The notes: generated from the letters alone by a model not told the origin. A stretch of DNA of 64,000 nt from Acanthochlamys bracteata (GCA_019914995.1 CM034130.1:8494001-8558000); one strand, 5' to 3'. Positions 37,181 through 50,400 are shown, numbered from the stretch's first letter. Numbers and translations are program-made.

Positions 37181-39151
37181 TCACCCTTTCTTTCTCAAAT
37201 GGAAGTATATTTCATCTAACACCATATATATTTCCTTAGATTGGATATGAGATTTGTCTGCACTAAGGAATTGATGGAATTTACCATCCAACTCAATAGT
37301 GCTGCAGCCAGGAGTCTTCTTTATTCCTTTGATTCTCATCATGCTCCTAATACTCTTTACCTCATCCCATTTGTTTCTAGCAGCATAGATATTAGCCAAG
37401 AGAGCATAGATGCCGCTATCACCAGAGTCTAAACCTAGAAGCTTATCACCTACAAACTTGCCCAAATCTGCATTGCCATGCATCTTGCATGCACTAAGGA
37501 GAGAACCCCATCCCGCTTTATCCAACTGCAATGGCATGGTTGTCACCAACTCATAAGCATCTTCTAATAGCCCAACTCTGCTTAGCAAATCAATCAGACA
37601 GGCATAATGCTCTATCTTTGGTTCAATGCCAAATATAGCATTCATGTCTCTAAAGTGCTTTCGGCCTTCTGCAACAAGTCCACCATGAGTACATGCAGAT
37701 AGGACACCAACAAATGTGATATCATCAGGCATCACCTTCATACTCTTGAGTTCCTCAAAGAGCCTAAGGGCATCATCTGCAAAGCCATGAACAGCATAAG
37801 CCATGATCATTGTGTTCCAAGATACTATGTTCCTTTCCTGCATGTTATCAAATAACTTTATTGCTGCCTCAATAGCTCCACATTTGGCATACATCTCTAC
37901 AAATGCATTGATTAAATTCAAACTAAGTTTAGTTTTTTCTTTAACAATATAATGTTCATAAATCCAGTTACCAATATGGAAGGAACCAGATTGAGCACAA
38001 GCTGATAGCACGCTTACAAGAGTACCGTCAATGGGTTGTACACCTGTGGCAATCATCTCAGAGAACATCTTCAATGCTTCATTCGGAAGATCAGCATGAG
38101 AATATGCGGCAATCATACTGCTCCAAGATATTACATTTTTCTCTGGCATCTGATTAAATACCTGCCTAGCAAGTTCCAAACAGCCACATTTGGCATAGGC
38201 ATTCAACAAGCTAGTCCAAGAGACGACATCCTTAATCTCTATGCTATAAAAAATTTCCTTAGCTGAGCCTACACATCCACATTTCCCATACATATCAACC
38301 AAAGCATTCAACAAACTGATAGTACCGAGAACATCATTCTTCAGTATGTACCCATGAACCAACTTTCCCAACCTCAAACTATCTAATCGAGAACATGCTG
38401 ACAGCACTGCTACCATGGTCACGTCATTTGGTACAGTATCTGTTGCCATCATCTGGGAAAAAGCCCTAATCGCCTCATCAGGAAGACCCAACTGTGCACA
38501 ACCATCAATCAAGGTCGTCCACGAAACTACATCTCTCTCGCACATTTCATCGAACAACTTCTGGGCGCAACAGAAACTCCCAACCTTCACATAGAAATGC
38601 AACAACCCATTCCTAACCAATAACTCCTTAGCAAAACCCAGTTTGTAAATCGTGCATTGGATAGATTCTCCAGCAAAAGAATCACACAGATGCTCAGAAG
38701 CCTTAAGTGCGAAAACCAACGTACGGGCATCAATCAACGACCGGAGAGCAGATCGAATCATATCATGGAAAAGATTGAAAGCAAGTATATGCGAGTTATC
38801 TCTAACGTATCCGCGAATCATTGTGTTTAGAGTATAAGTATTAGGAGGTGTTGGAAGTGTAGCTAAAACGCGAGCGGCACGAGACATGTGTGGGGGATCA
38901 GATAGAGCGCAGAAAGCGATAACACGACTAGCAGGGAAACGTTGGGACATTAATCCAGCAACGGTAAGAAGAGCTTGGATTTTGTTGAGATCGGCAAGTG
39001 AAGAACAGGATTCCATGAGGGAGAGGAGAGGGTGAGTAACAACGAGGTTGAGGTTTGTGTTCCACTTGGGTTTTTGAAGGTGATAAGTAGAGAGTCGAAA
39101 GCTCCCACAGCAGCGGCGGAGGAGAGACGGCGGAGAGAAGGGTGGTGGCAT
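37181..39151 (-). CDS. PLS-class pentatricopeptide repeat protein, E subgroup
   Basis: Intronless gene of 656 codons. PPR proteins of this class bind organellar RNA, typically for C-to-U editing. Repeated motifs such as NALVDMYGKCGCVGSAKEIF, DVVSWTTLIDGCAQLGLPDE, NVISWSSMIAAYSHADLPNE and NIVSWNTMIMAYAVHGFADD alternate in P, L and S register through most of the protein. The C-terminus is E-type: PKIEHYACLIDLLSRVGLLE, GWGSLLSACKMHGNADLGK, then YALLANIYAARNKWDEVKS and TPGCSTIELDGKFHQF. No DYW deaminase domain follows; it ends FHLRKKG. The open frame extends to 39199 only via TTG and a (GA)n tract, so the ATG at 39151 is chosen. The N-terminus is Pro/Ser/Arg-rich (PPPFSPPSLLRR) and fits an organelle transit peptide. 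The target RNA is unknown. Confidence 0.93.
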   Translation of the reverse strand: MPPPFSPPSLLRRCCGSFRLSTYHLQKPKWNTNLNLVVTHPLLSLMESCSSLADLNKIQALLTVAGLMSQRFPASRVIAFCALSDPPHMSRAARVLATLPTPPNTYTLNTMIRGYVRDNSHILAFNLFHDMIRSALRSLIDARTLVFALKASEHLCDSFAGESIQCTIYKLGFAKELLVRNGLLHFYVKVGSFCCAQKLFDEMCERDVVSWTTLIDGCAQLGLPDEAIRAFSQMMATDTVPNDVTMVAVLSACSRLDSLRLGKLVHGYILKNDVLGTISLLNALVDMYGKCGCVGSAKEIFYSIEIKDVVSWTSLLNAYAKCGCLELARQVFNQMPEKNVISWSSMIAAYSHADLPNEALKMFSEMIATGVQPIDGTLVSVLSACAQSGSFHIGNWIYEHYIVKEKTKLSLNLINAFVEMYAKCGAIEAAIKLFDNMQERNIVSWNTMIMAYAVHGFADDALRLFEELKSMKVMPDDITFVGVLSACTHGGLVAEGRKHFRDMNAIFGIEPKIEHYACLIDLLSRVGLLEDAYELVTTMPLQLDKAGWGSLLSACKMHGNADLGKFVGDKLLGLDSGDSGIYALLANIYAARNKWDEVKSIRSMMRIKGIKKTPGCSTIELDGKFHQFLSADKSHIQSKEIYMVLDEIYFHLRKKG

Positions 39152-41105
39152 TGAAGAGGGAAATGTAGAGAGAGAGAGAGAGAGAGAGAGGCCGATCAAG
39201 TGAATGCGGTAGCATTGTGAGCGTTTGAAATATGGCGGGTAAGTTTTGTGTCATAGAAGTAAAGGCTTAGGCTACACTCTTTTTCTTTTTGTTCCCGTCT
39301 TTTGTTTCTTCACTTTTCTAAACTCCGTGGAAAAGAATACAGTGCTCCACTTTCAGTGCTGTTTTGATCGTTCAATTTTTTATTTCATATATTTTATAAT
39401 TTTTTTATAATTTTAAAAAATTATAGAAAATTTTATATTATAGAAATTTATATTTTAGTATTATTTTTTATAAATAAATTTTATTTTTAAAAATTTTTCA
39501 AAATATACTAATTTTAGAAAAGGTTTTTTTTCAAAACACTCAAATATTTTCTAATAATATATAAGAAATACCGAATGTGTTCGGTTGTCGATAAGCGAAG
39601 CGGAAATATAAAACACACTTAAAAATTTTGCGTAAAAAAAATAAGAATTGAGACAAGAGCAACACAATTACAAAGATAAAAGATTTACGTAAAAAAAATG
39701 AAAAAAATTTCACGAAAAGGCAAACTAGCCTTCAAGAAAATCACTCAACCAAAGCAATTATAAACTCTTGTGTTATACTTTAAGTAAGAACTTTCATTAA
39801 AATGCTTTTGTTTTTATCTATCACACTTTATGTGAGAATGATTCTTTTTTTTATATGCTATTTTCCAAACAAAAACCTCTCATTTATATATATAATACCT
39901 CAAGCAGACTATTGAACTTCCAATCAGTTATCCTTTCATCTTCCTATTAATTATTCAAGTACTTTGGCTTTCCATTTTTCAAGAGATGATTCAAAATCCT
40001 TAACAGTTGGCTTTCCAACTTTTTGAACGATAGTTCGTCTTTTATGATTTTTGGTATTCCAATATGAATACATATTTAACTTATTTTATTCTAATTAATT
40101 ACTAACTTACGTAGTGGTTTTATAATTTCTAACATAATATGCTCAGATGAGAGCACACAGATTGCATTACAAAAATCGAGTCACCTCAAAATTGAAATTA
40201 AATTTGAAACGATATAAAGATATTTAAGGAAACCATATATATTAACTTGAAAACCTTATGATCGAAGTAGATTAGAGTTCGTATAAAGAGTGAATAAAGA
40301 TGTAGAGAAGATGAAGGTGTGATTCATATATCTCATCTGATAACTCCTGAAAAGCAACAAACTTTTTCTGCAAACTTACATATATAGCACCCCTAGAGTT
40401 TGAAGCCTATATATATAGCAAAGTGTTGACAGATTATTTGAACTCATTCTTTGTTTATAAATGATTTTGGATAAAATATTGAGAAAAAAGTTTAAAGAAT
40501 TCATGTACTACACATTCATGTTGTATGTAAGTACACGTTCACTTAAAGAATTTATTGAACATTCTTTTGATTTAAAGAGCAATTGAAAACTTTCAACTTG
40601 CAGAGTTCCTACTTCTGTTTCCTCACCTGGAATATATTAAAGAATCCCAACTTTCACATTGCAAAAGAAGAGACTGATATCGTATACCATGCATGGCAAA
40701 GTAACTGAGAAAATTTAGGACAGTTATAATATTTTTGAATTAAATTCATCAAACATGATCAACTGCATGCAGCATTCAACTAATAGCTTAAATTAATCCT
40801 TTAAAAGGATTTACAGAAGCCATTCAAAATTAGCTAGAAAATGAGATAAATGATTACATCGATATCAAATGTTGTAATCAGCTAGCTAAGCTAATAAACT
40901 AACTTTACAGAAGTATATATCTCCTGAAGTTAGAAAAGATCAGCAATTAATCCATGGTTAGAATTAATTCTAGGCTATCACGACTAGAGAAAAGAATCAC
41001 CAACCGAGTCTAATAAGCCTTTCCTATCTGGTATTAATCCCTCCTGACAAAATTCCACGATGCTCTTGTGAACAAGAAGCATCGATATTAGAATTAACCT
41101 ATGCA
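39152..41105. other. Intergenic between PPR and AP2 genes
   Basis: 39170-39190 is a (GA)n tract in the PPR leader. 39375-39560 is an AT-rich dispersed repeat. 39576-40134 is a possible solo-LTR remnant (separate entry). 40140-41100 shows no coding signal and presumably includes the AP2 gene's 3' untranslated region. Confidence 0.45.
39576..40134. mobile_element. Possible solo-LTR remnant (candidate)
   Basis: About 560 bases with TG at one end (TGTGTTCGG) and CA at the other (TTTCTAACA). The texture is LTR-like: GATTTACGT followed by TTCACGAAAAGGCAAACTAG and a repeated CTTTAAGTAAGAACTTT / CTTTATGTGAGAATGAT motif, as seen in many plant LTR elements. I could not find a 5-bp target-site duplication, and there is no internal retrotransposon coding sequence nearby, so the boundaries are tentative. 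Confidence 0.35.
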
Positions 41106-44100
41106 TCACTCCACACCGAAATTAAATAAAGGTGCTCCATTGTTACCTTGCATATTGCTAGACCTTGGTTCCGTACCCTGAGTTAAACCTTGCATCCATG
41201 TTTGCTCATTTGCAACACTATCAGAAGATTGCTGTGTTAGATAGTAAGCATTAGTTCTTGCCCCATAAGGATCATTAGTTCCAAACAACCCTCCACTGTC
41301 TCCATAACCACTACTTCCTTGGTTATTATGAGCACTCTGATCAACGACGACCGTACTTAACGGCATTGCATAGACTCCGCTTCCCCCCATGTACCCACGG
41401 TATGCTCCACCGGTACCACTACCATTGTAAATAACTGAGTTGGAACCCGTGCTGTGCTCCATTGACGAGGAATCCAAGTTCATCATGTTGTTCTGCATGA
41501 CAGCAGATGGTTGAAAGAAGTTGTGGCGGCTACTGCCAAGCTGAAGCTGTTGAAGATCTTGAAGGCTTTGGGTAACTGTGATTCCGTCCTCAGGCTTGCA
41601 CCATCCACGGGGTTGTGATCCATAAGGGTATTGATAGTTCAACGGTTGTGCTTGTTGGAAGGCAATGGTGGGCCAACCGTGTGAACTGGACCCATAGCCG
41701 GTGAGACCATCATTGAGATGAGAAGCAATTGATTCATCACTAATTCTCCGTCCATCAATGCTGGACTCTGCATGGTCGGAAGCTTCCTTAAGGCGTTTTG
41801 CAGCACCACCAATCGGAAGTGCGCTGCTTTCAAGGATGGCCTTGACGTCATAGCGGTTCATGTCAAAGTTTGTGACGGCATTGAGTCCACGGAATTTGAT
41901 TGCTGCAATGTCATAAGCTTCTGCTGCTTCTTCTTGGGTACCTGAAACCAAGTAAGAAGGGAGAGGATTTTTATAGGTAAATTTATCAAATCGTAAATGT
42001 AATATGAAAATCATTAAAGAACTGTGATCATGCAATGATGAAACAAAGCAAGCAGAAATTAATTGCTCGAGTTATAATAATTCATGGAACGCAATGAATA
42101 GTTGACATGTATGTGTACTTAGAAAGGTGAACTATCTAGATTATCATCAGAAGCTTACTGAAGGTTCCAAGGTAAAGATCCTTGTTTCCTGCAACTCTTC
42201 CTATTCTTGCTTGCCACCTTCCATGTTGGTGATGTCTGTCAATGTCATGGAAAACACAGTAAGCTGCTTTTAACGTTATATAATTAAGAATCTCACCATA
42301 AGTAACACAGTCCAAATTTTACTTAGCAAAAAGAAAGAATTAATATAGAGTGCCTTTTAGAAGCGTTCCAACAAGTTAGGCTATGTAAATCAGAAACCAT
42401 AGATAGAAGTACCTTGTGACTCCACGATAGATAGAAGCACCACGAGAGAATCCACTGCTCTTTCTGCAAATTAGTAGATAATTATGTGAATAAACAACCT
42501 TAATTAACAACAGATTATAAACTATTTAATCGCAAAATTATAGATGAAAATCAACATAAAATCATTTCACAATCAGGAACTGAAATTATGTACGGACCTT
42601 CTAAGTGATGCAATAAACTCTTGCCTAGTCATGTGCTTCATCTCTTCCAATTCTTTCTCATAGTTACTTACCTGAATTATTTGAAGAACACTTTAATGAA
42701 TTGAGCTCTATCCATATTTAATCAGGAAACAGAAAATATAAAGATATAATGTAGTTAAAAAATGGACTATAAATCAAAGAACATATACAGGAAAATTGGT
42801 TGTAGTAGTAGGACCCCAATACTTGAGAGCAGCTAAATCATAAGCTCTAGCTGCTTTCTCTTCTTTGTCATAACCACCTATAGAGACACAGCAGAAGATT
42901 ATTTCTTCAATCAAAGAATTAAGAACTACTAAATTTTACAATAATTTGGAGTCGAAGATATTTACTCCGTACCTAAATAAACTGCATGCATCATTGATGG
43001 AGAAGCCATTTCCAAAAATAAGGCAAAAAATTTAATTGTATCAGTTTAAATAAGTGGAAAAACCAAATAAGTTTTCAAACTTCAGACCAAGCCATTTTGT
43101 GAGATAACAATTTCTCTTACCTTGTCTCCCTTTACGAGTCTGTCCTTCTCTCCTGCAGCTATTATCCCAGAGATGTGCTTCATACCTTCCTGTCCACCGA
43201 TGCCTGCAATCTCCGAAGAGCACAAGCATATATTAGAAATCGATTTTCCTCAATTTCTTTCACACAATTTTCAACATTTCTTTAAAGCCAGCATAAACCT
43301 CTATGCAAAGAACTCATGCGAACTCGGTAACAAATCCTAATCAAATAAAGTGTAACAATTAATTATACTCAGACAATAATGGATCGGATAAACTGAAATT
43401 CCTGATAAATATTGTATTGCATGCAATCACAAACGCTTGTGGAACATTATATATAACATTCACTATACCAAGCCATATATATGAATGAAATGCATTTGCG
43501 GACCTTGTAACGCCACGGTAAATCGAAGTTCTCTGTCCAAAAGTATCGATAGATTTCCTCGGCACGGCCTCGATAGCTCCTGTCTGTGTGTCAAGCCCGC
43601 TGCAACTCGAGCTACCCTTCTGCTTCTCATCTACTGTCGAACTTTCCCTTCCTCCTACTCCACCAACGCCGCTCGTCACGATCGGCAACTGAGTACTGCA
43701 CTGTGATCCCGTGCTCATTGACAGTGACAAGCTCTGCGCCGTTGAGCTTCCCACCGGGACCATTTCACTGTCCCCGCCATTTATTTCCATTTGCTGCACC
43801 GCATGATGAGTCTGCTGGTTTCGCAACCATGTTTTAATCATCGATATGCCGATGCTATTGTTGTTGTTGTTACTAGTGCTTCCGTTGTTCGCATTCACGT
43901 CCCCGCCGCCTTCGCCGGAGATTGAAGCAACGGAGCAATTAGAGTAGATGAAATCTTCAGCGATAGAACTGCTCCGGCCACCGAGGAAGTCTTCAAGCTT
44001 CGGCTCGTTATGTTCGTCCATTCCTGCTACTGCAGACTGGTTGCTTAAGTTTGTAGTTCCCACTACCATTGATAGATCAGAAGAGTTGTCATTCCCTCTG

Positions 44101-44444
44101 TTGTAATCCAAGCTTTGGATGCTCCACTCTACAAAAAATAACAACATCACAAAATTTACATCCTTCGTAAAACTTTTTTCATCAAGCATAGGTAATTTCA
44201 TATATTCATGCAATGATACTGAAGTCATATAACCTTGTGGTGCTTCTAGAAGACCAAAAGAGCCATCAGGTCTCAGGGAAGTTGTGTCGGCTGCGAAGGA
44301 AAGAGAGCCGTAGTAATCTCGCTCGCCGGAGATAAGCCGAGCAGCAGCAGCAGCGGAGGGATTGTGATGGTGGTGGGTTTCATGAGAAGATGATGAGTCT
44401 TGGTGATGGTGGCCAGAGAGAGTGAAACCTAGCCAGTTGTTCAT
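41106..44444 (-). CDS. BBM: BABY BOOM/PLETHORA-type AP2 transcription factor
   Basis: euANT-lineage AP2 factor with two AP2 domains, a nuclear regulator of embryo and meristem identity. Nine coding exons: 44444-44234, 44128-43504, 43203-43121, 42981-42973 (9 nt), 42877-42789, 42671-42598, 42463-42413, 42235-42159 and 41941-41106; 684 residues. N-terminal motifs: [30 protein letters not shown] (the BBM motif) and [15 protein letters not shown]2-R1 runs from [20 protein letters not shown] to TTTTNFP (about residues 265-339), the linker is [20 protein letters not shown], and R2 runs from [20 protein letters not shown] to NAVTNF (about 373-432). [19 protein letters not shown] follows. The tail is Ser/Gly/Gln-rich, ending [16 protein letters not shown] favours BBM over AIL5-7; the exact member is inferred from memory. 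Confidence 0.88.
42973..42981 (-). other. 9-nt microexon of the AP2 gene
   Basis: Coding sequence TTTATTTAG between the acceptor TGCATGCAG and the donor GTACGG. It supplies V-Y-L (with split codons) in RKGRQ-VYL-GGYDKEE of AP2 domain R1. Without it the domain sequence would lack VYL, and the phase (G|TT TAT TTA G|GT) fits both neighbours. A 9-nt exon here is known from ANT/AP2-lineage genes. Confidence 0.85.
44129..44233 (-). other. AP2 gene intron 1, 105 nt, stop-free in frame
   Basis: Donor G|GTTATATG, acceptor TTTTTTGTAG|AG. The intron is a multiple of three and contains no in-frame stop, so retention would add 35 residues between LLEAPQ and EWSIQSL. The spliced form matches family organisation better. 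Confidence 0.65.
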
Positions 44445-47400
44445 TGAACCTAAATCAGACTACAGATGGAGCTTTATATCTGTTCCCTGCAGCAGAGAGA
44501 AAGAGAGAAGGGAGAGATTGGTGGTTGGAGACGGTGGTTGTCGTCGTTTTATGATCAAAAAGTGGTGATGGTGCAGTGCTGCTGCTGCTACAATGACAGG
44601 GAGAGGCAGCAAAGCGCTGCACTGGGTTTGGAAAGTGAAGAAGAAGACAGAGAAAATGAAAGATGAAGAGTTTTAGGTTTGATCAAAGAAGATGAATGTA
44701 AAACAATAACATTTCATTTCAAACACAATATAAACTACTATAAGAAGAAGACAGTCATTATTAAACACCAATTTCTATATCTATATCTACCATTCTATAT
44801 ATAAAATAACATAAAGAAAGAGTACAATAGAGTAAAGCAGACTACTTTGGTCCATTTTTTTCAGCTCTTGTCTCTTTCTACTTCATGGCTAGATAGCTTG
44901 TTGTATATATGATATTGTTATATAGATAATGAAGGAGTGTACTTGTATAATATTGTTTATGTTTGTGTGCATGTGGATAGAATTTGCAAGTGTGTATATA
45001 TTACAAAACTGAAAATTTCAAAATGGCCAGAAGAAGTTGGTGAAAAATGTCTGCAGACCAAAAAGGTTCGAAGACAACAAAGCCTACCTCTCTCTTCCAC
45101 ACCCATTTATTCAACCCCAGGTGGAATTCTTGTCTGCAGTATACCACTTCTTCTTCTCCTTCTTCTTAACACTGATCAAAGAATTCACCATAATCTAACT
45201 AATTAGACCAGCCTTATGATTTCCAAAAATGTAGTTGAAAGAAAACGAAATTAAGAATAATTAAGTTAACAGTTCCAATAAAAATGCATGGTTTACTTTC
45301 TTTGAGAAGAAAAGAAAAGAAAAGTAGTATGCAAAAAAGATCAGAAGAGATTACATAACAGGGTTACCTGCGCCCACACATGAGGACACAACCCCTTGTC
45401 TTACGGCGTTAAATTTTCCTTTTGCCAAATCTTTTTTCCTCTTTTAATACAAATATATGTATAAAACTTTCAATCATCATAAATAAATATTATCATTTAA
45501 GCATAAATTAAGAGTATACATTTTTTAGTTCGAAGTAATTTTTATGTACTTTTATTTATTGTAAAATTAAAAATGAGTTACTAATGTATTTGGTGCATGT
45601 ACGGAGGAAGAATAGAATATTAATAAAGGAGGTGGAAGATAAAAAAAATTTTGAAGTTGAGTGAGTGGGTTTTTATCTCGGTGGTCGCAATGGTGAAAGT
45701 TTGACCGTGAAGCAAGGAATCACTAATAACATGTTTATATTATAATTAATATACAAAAAAGTAAGAAAGCCTGCCTGTTTCCAGCGACCGGTAAAAGATT
45801 AAAATTCACCCCTTGGTAATCCAAGCAAATTAATTATAATTAATCATAATAGTAATTAATAATCAATGCTATAAGCCTCTATATAAGCCATTTTGAAATT
45901 TAAAATACTACAGATTATTTTCAAAACTACAGAGTTTAACTTTTCAAACTCTTCTTTTTCGGTCAACCTTTATGATTTCTTTAAAACGCATATGGTTTAA
46001 TTTTCTGTTCTTTATTATTATTATTTCTTTTTTTCATTTTAATATATCTAAATACTTTTTTACTGAGTTAACTATTTATTTTTGTCTTTCTTTTATTTAT
46101 TTACTTGTTACAACTTTCTTTACCGATTGAGTTTCTTTTTTATTTTTATTTTTATTTATTCCAAGAGTTCTCGTAAATTCTTGAAATATTTAGGACGTGT
46201 TTGAAATAATCGTAATTTTATGTTTTTCTGTTAAATTTTAAAATTCGAACAGTTTATATATTTTAATTACATTCAAAATTTTATTTTCACGTATAAAATT
46301 TTAGTTCTGATTTTTTTATTTACATACTTCCTACTATAATTTTATTTTTTAATTTTTAACATATTTTTAAAAACTATTAATACATAAATACTAATCTCTA
46401 CTTTCACTTTATATTTAATAAACTCTATTTTTTAATTTTTAATTTTATAAAATTCAATTATATATATTTAAAACACGCTATTAAAGAAAAATTTCACGAG
46501 CGAGAGTAGTAGAAAGTAAGCAACCCAACATTGATCCAATAACAATGTTGCCATTCAAATAACATGCCTACGATGATATTTATTTACATAAACATAACTG
46601 ACTAAGAAATAATTAACCAGAACATAATTTCTACCCCAAGTAACCATGCATGCATGATTGCCAACAGATAAACTAGGAAAATTCTTCTAATAACTCTTAA
46701 TTATATTATATTAATCTAAGTAGTTATTTAGTAGCTATTTAAAAATATATATATAATAAAAAATTATTTTATTTTAATATTTTAACTTCAAAAAATAATA
46801 ATAAAATCTATAAATTATAAAAAATTATTAAATATAAATAAAAAATAAATAAATTATTTATTCAGAATTGAAAGTGAAAATAGTTTTTCCGATAAATATT
46901 TAAAAGTATTTCTATAAAAAATATAGAATAGTTTTTTTAAAATGAAAATCACTGAACATCTTGTGTGCGGCATGCAAAATGCATGAACACGAAGGACGTC
47001 CTTGGAGAAATCGGCGGAGCGCCCGTGCCTCCTCGGACACCATATTCCATATTAATAGTTTTTTAAAACTTTATTATATTATGCACGCCTACCTAAATAA
47101 TATCTCTACCTTATTATTTATATTTGTGATTTACTTGCACTGATTCATTTTAATTAGGTAGCTGTTTATGTAGTTTAGCTATAGCTAGCATTTAGTTATG
47201 TTGATAGGGATTTGTTCTGGAGCATTTTTCCCTACTCTCATAGAAAATCAAAACTACAATTATTATGCAGCTACCTAAATATATGTGTGATTGTTGTAGG
47301 ATTACAACAACAAAGTGTGCATTTTTTTGGCTTTAAAAATGAATTTTTTTAAAAACGAGTTATTAAAAATAAGTTATTAGAAATAGTGTTATTGAAAATG

Positions 47401-50400
47401 ATATATTTTTTTATATTAAAAATGAGTTAGAAATAATTTTTTATATTTTTTTGTAATAAAAAATAAATAAGAAGTGACTTTTTAATAAAGGAAAAGTAAT
47501 TTTCGTGTGTAAAAATGAAGAGACAAATTATATGTACTGCAAATTTGGTTTTGTATTAGTGCGTCTTTTTATTACAACTAAAATAATTATGTAAAAATAA
47601 GTTTTTAAAAATTAACTTCGATGACAAATAAAATTCTATAAAAATAAATTTTAAAATAATAATTAAATATATGAAGTAGAGTTTAAATTTAAGGCCGTTT
47701 AAAATATCAAAACTTCATTTTTATCAAATTTAGAGTTCTAAAAAATACACGTATTTCAGTTATTTATCGAACAGAGAACTCTATTTTTATTTTATTATTT
47801 AGGAACTTATCATTTTAATTTTTAAAACTTTATTATTTTATTTTCAACCCATCTCAATAAAATTAAAATATAAAAATTAAACTCATTTTCTCCTACTTTT
47901 CAAATAATTCTAATTTTTAAAACTCGCTTCATTAGAACTCAATTTCACTAATTTAAAATAATATTAGTAAATTAAAAGTGTGTGAAAGTAAAATAGAGTT
48001 TAAAATAATACTGAAATATATGAAGTGATCTTAATCAAAATCTGGTAAGAGAAAATAATAGAGTTTTTAGCAATTAAACATATCCTTATTAGTCTATATA
48101 CAAGGACACTTAGATATAGCTATATGCATGATTGTACACCATTCGCTTCGCTGCGGCAATTAATTATAGGGATTTGCTCATCATTAATCCCACCAATTCC
48201 TAATTAATTAAGAATAAATTAATAATATATAATCTTCATTTAATATTTATGTATAACATAATATGCATGATGTATAAGAGGATTAAGAGCCAGTTTTCAC
48301 TCCATTTCAAAAATTTCTTTGATTTCAAATTTTTTAATAAATTTTTATATTTTTTTGCAGAATTTATTTAAATATTTATAAAATATAAAAAAAAATTACG
48401 TTATAAAATTTTATTATTATTTATATTTTACAAAATATAATAAAATTATTTTCTATTTTAAAAAAATTGTATTTCATAAATAATTCCAAAAAGAGCCCCT
48501 AAGTTATAAATGTACAGACTACTTGATCTTAAATTAGCTAACTCATCAGGAGGTAGTAAAATTAAGAACTACTTATATAATTCATGAACACTTTCTATTT
48601 TTCCTATTGAATCCAGCTCAACCCTAGGAATACTCGTTAGCCATTAGTTTACATTTTATCATTTCTTCCAAAATGGGTTTCCTTACATTTACTATATTAT
48701 ACTAATATACAATCAATATTATAATTAAGCTTTGAATTTAGGGTTTTGGATTCAGTCCCTTTTTTGACCTGGAAGACCTCAACATGCTCATTATTTATTC
48801 TATCGACACCCAACACTAGCTAGCTAATTAACATATAAAATAAGAACAACTACCCATCGAGAAGAAGTAGAAGAAGATATATATTGACTAATGATCGATG
48901 GAAGAGAAAAAAATTAAGAATTGCGTAACTAGCTAGCTAGTGATCAGGAGGAACTAAAATATGTAATGATTCTGGGAAGTGAGATTCATTAATTTCTTAA
49001 TAATATATATATATATATATAAAAGTACATAGTATTTTTATAGATATATTAGTACATATGTCGATCAAAAGTGGCAGACGAGATCTCCAATTTTAATCTT
49101 TACCGTTAGATATGGAGAACCATGAGTTACAAATATGTTATTAAAATTTTAACTCAAACGGATACGAATCGACTTGTATCAGATCTTTTGATCAAAATAA
49201 CACAAACATAAAAATATATATTTTTGTCAAATTTTATTTTTTTATTATTTTGATCAAGAGTCCAGATGGAGATCGATTCGTATTCCGATTGAGCTGAAAA
49301 TTTAATAACATATTTACAACTCATGGTTCTTCATATCCAACAATATAAATTAGATTTAAAGATCTCACCGCCCACTTTTGGCTGGCATGCGCACCAATAT
49401 GTCTATAAAAATACCGTGTGCTTCTATCCTATTTTATATATATATTGTATTTTAAATATTCATAAATAAATTTTACAAAAATTAAAAATAATTTTTTAAA
49501 AATAAATTAAAAATAAAGTTTAATTTTTATATTTTAATTATTTTTTTAAGTAAATTAAAGTGGTGTTCATATTACATGTTTTAATTATTTTTAAAATTAG
49601 TTGAAAGTGAAGAGAAGAAATTTTATTTCGTAGAGCGTAAAAATTAAAGGGTACAACTCAATCGGAAATTGAGATTTGCATGAAACTGCAACTCTAAATT
49701 CTTTTATAATATTAAAATATATGAATTTATTAAAATTTTAAATTTGATTGAAAAAAATTAAAATTTTCATAAATTGAGACACTCCTTTATAATAAGTATA
49801 TAAGTTTTATAAATTCTTGAATCCGCTGACCTATGTTGATCTTCCAGTACTCCCATCCATGTACATCATGTATCATGCCGCCCACACGTGCGATGAACCG
49901 AAACACGTTAGTAATTTTTTTGGTTTTTTTTGTAATCAGTATGTGTAGGATTTTATGGAACACATCGTTATAATGATGTTATTACAAATATTTGATCAAT
50001 ACGTAATTGATTGTTTAAGACCGAAGTTTGCCATTAATATTGCAAGTAATTTTTAAATTTGTGAAAGAATTATGTTGTTGCTCTATGATCAGAGAGTAGT
50101 TTATTAATTTGCTATTATTATCTTAATTGATTACAATTTGATTACTGGTGCGGTGGCTGCACGTATGGCGCCTGAGCTGCTTCCTTCGCCATGCGGAACA
50201 AAGCGAATGTACCCTATCTTTTGTTTCACATTTTTATTTTAAAATATTTTACAAAATATTTACATAAAAATTTATTACTAAAATTATCTTTTAAGATGCA
50301 AAACTAAAACTTATTTTAAAATATTTTTTGTCTCATAATTTTTTTTTCAAAAATCACTTCCGAACATTTCCTTAACCACACCGCCTGTCCCATAGATTTG

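Noticed and set aside
39152-39199. Extension of the PPR frame upstream through a Ser-Leu repeat
   Set aside because: It begins at TTG, and the codons come from a (GA)n microsatellite. The first ATG is at 39151 and starts a plausible transit peptide.
42996-43229. Minus-strand frame continuing past AP2 exon 3
   Set aside because: Exon 3 ends at the GTAAGAG donor after 43121; the continuation is intron sequence.
46950-47143. Small GC-richer islet with a 60-codon frame
   Set aside because: Only about 90 bases of unusual composition; the rest of the frame is AT-rich and no family is recognised.
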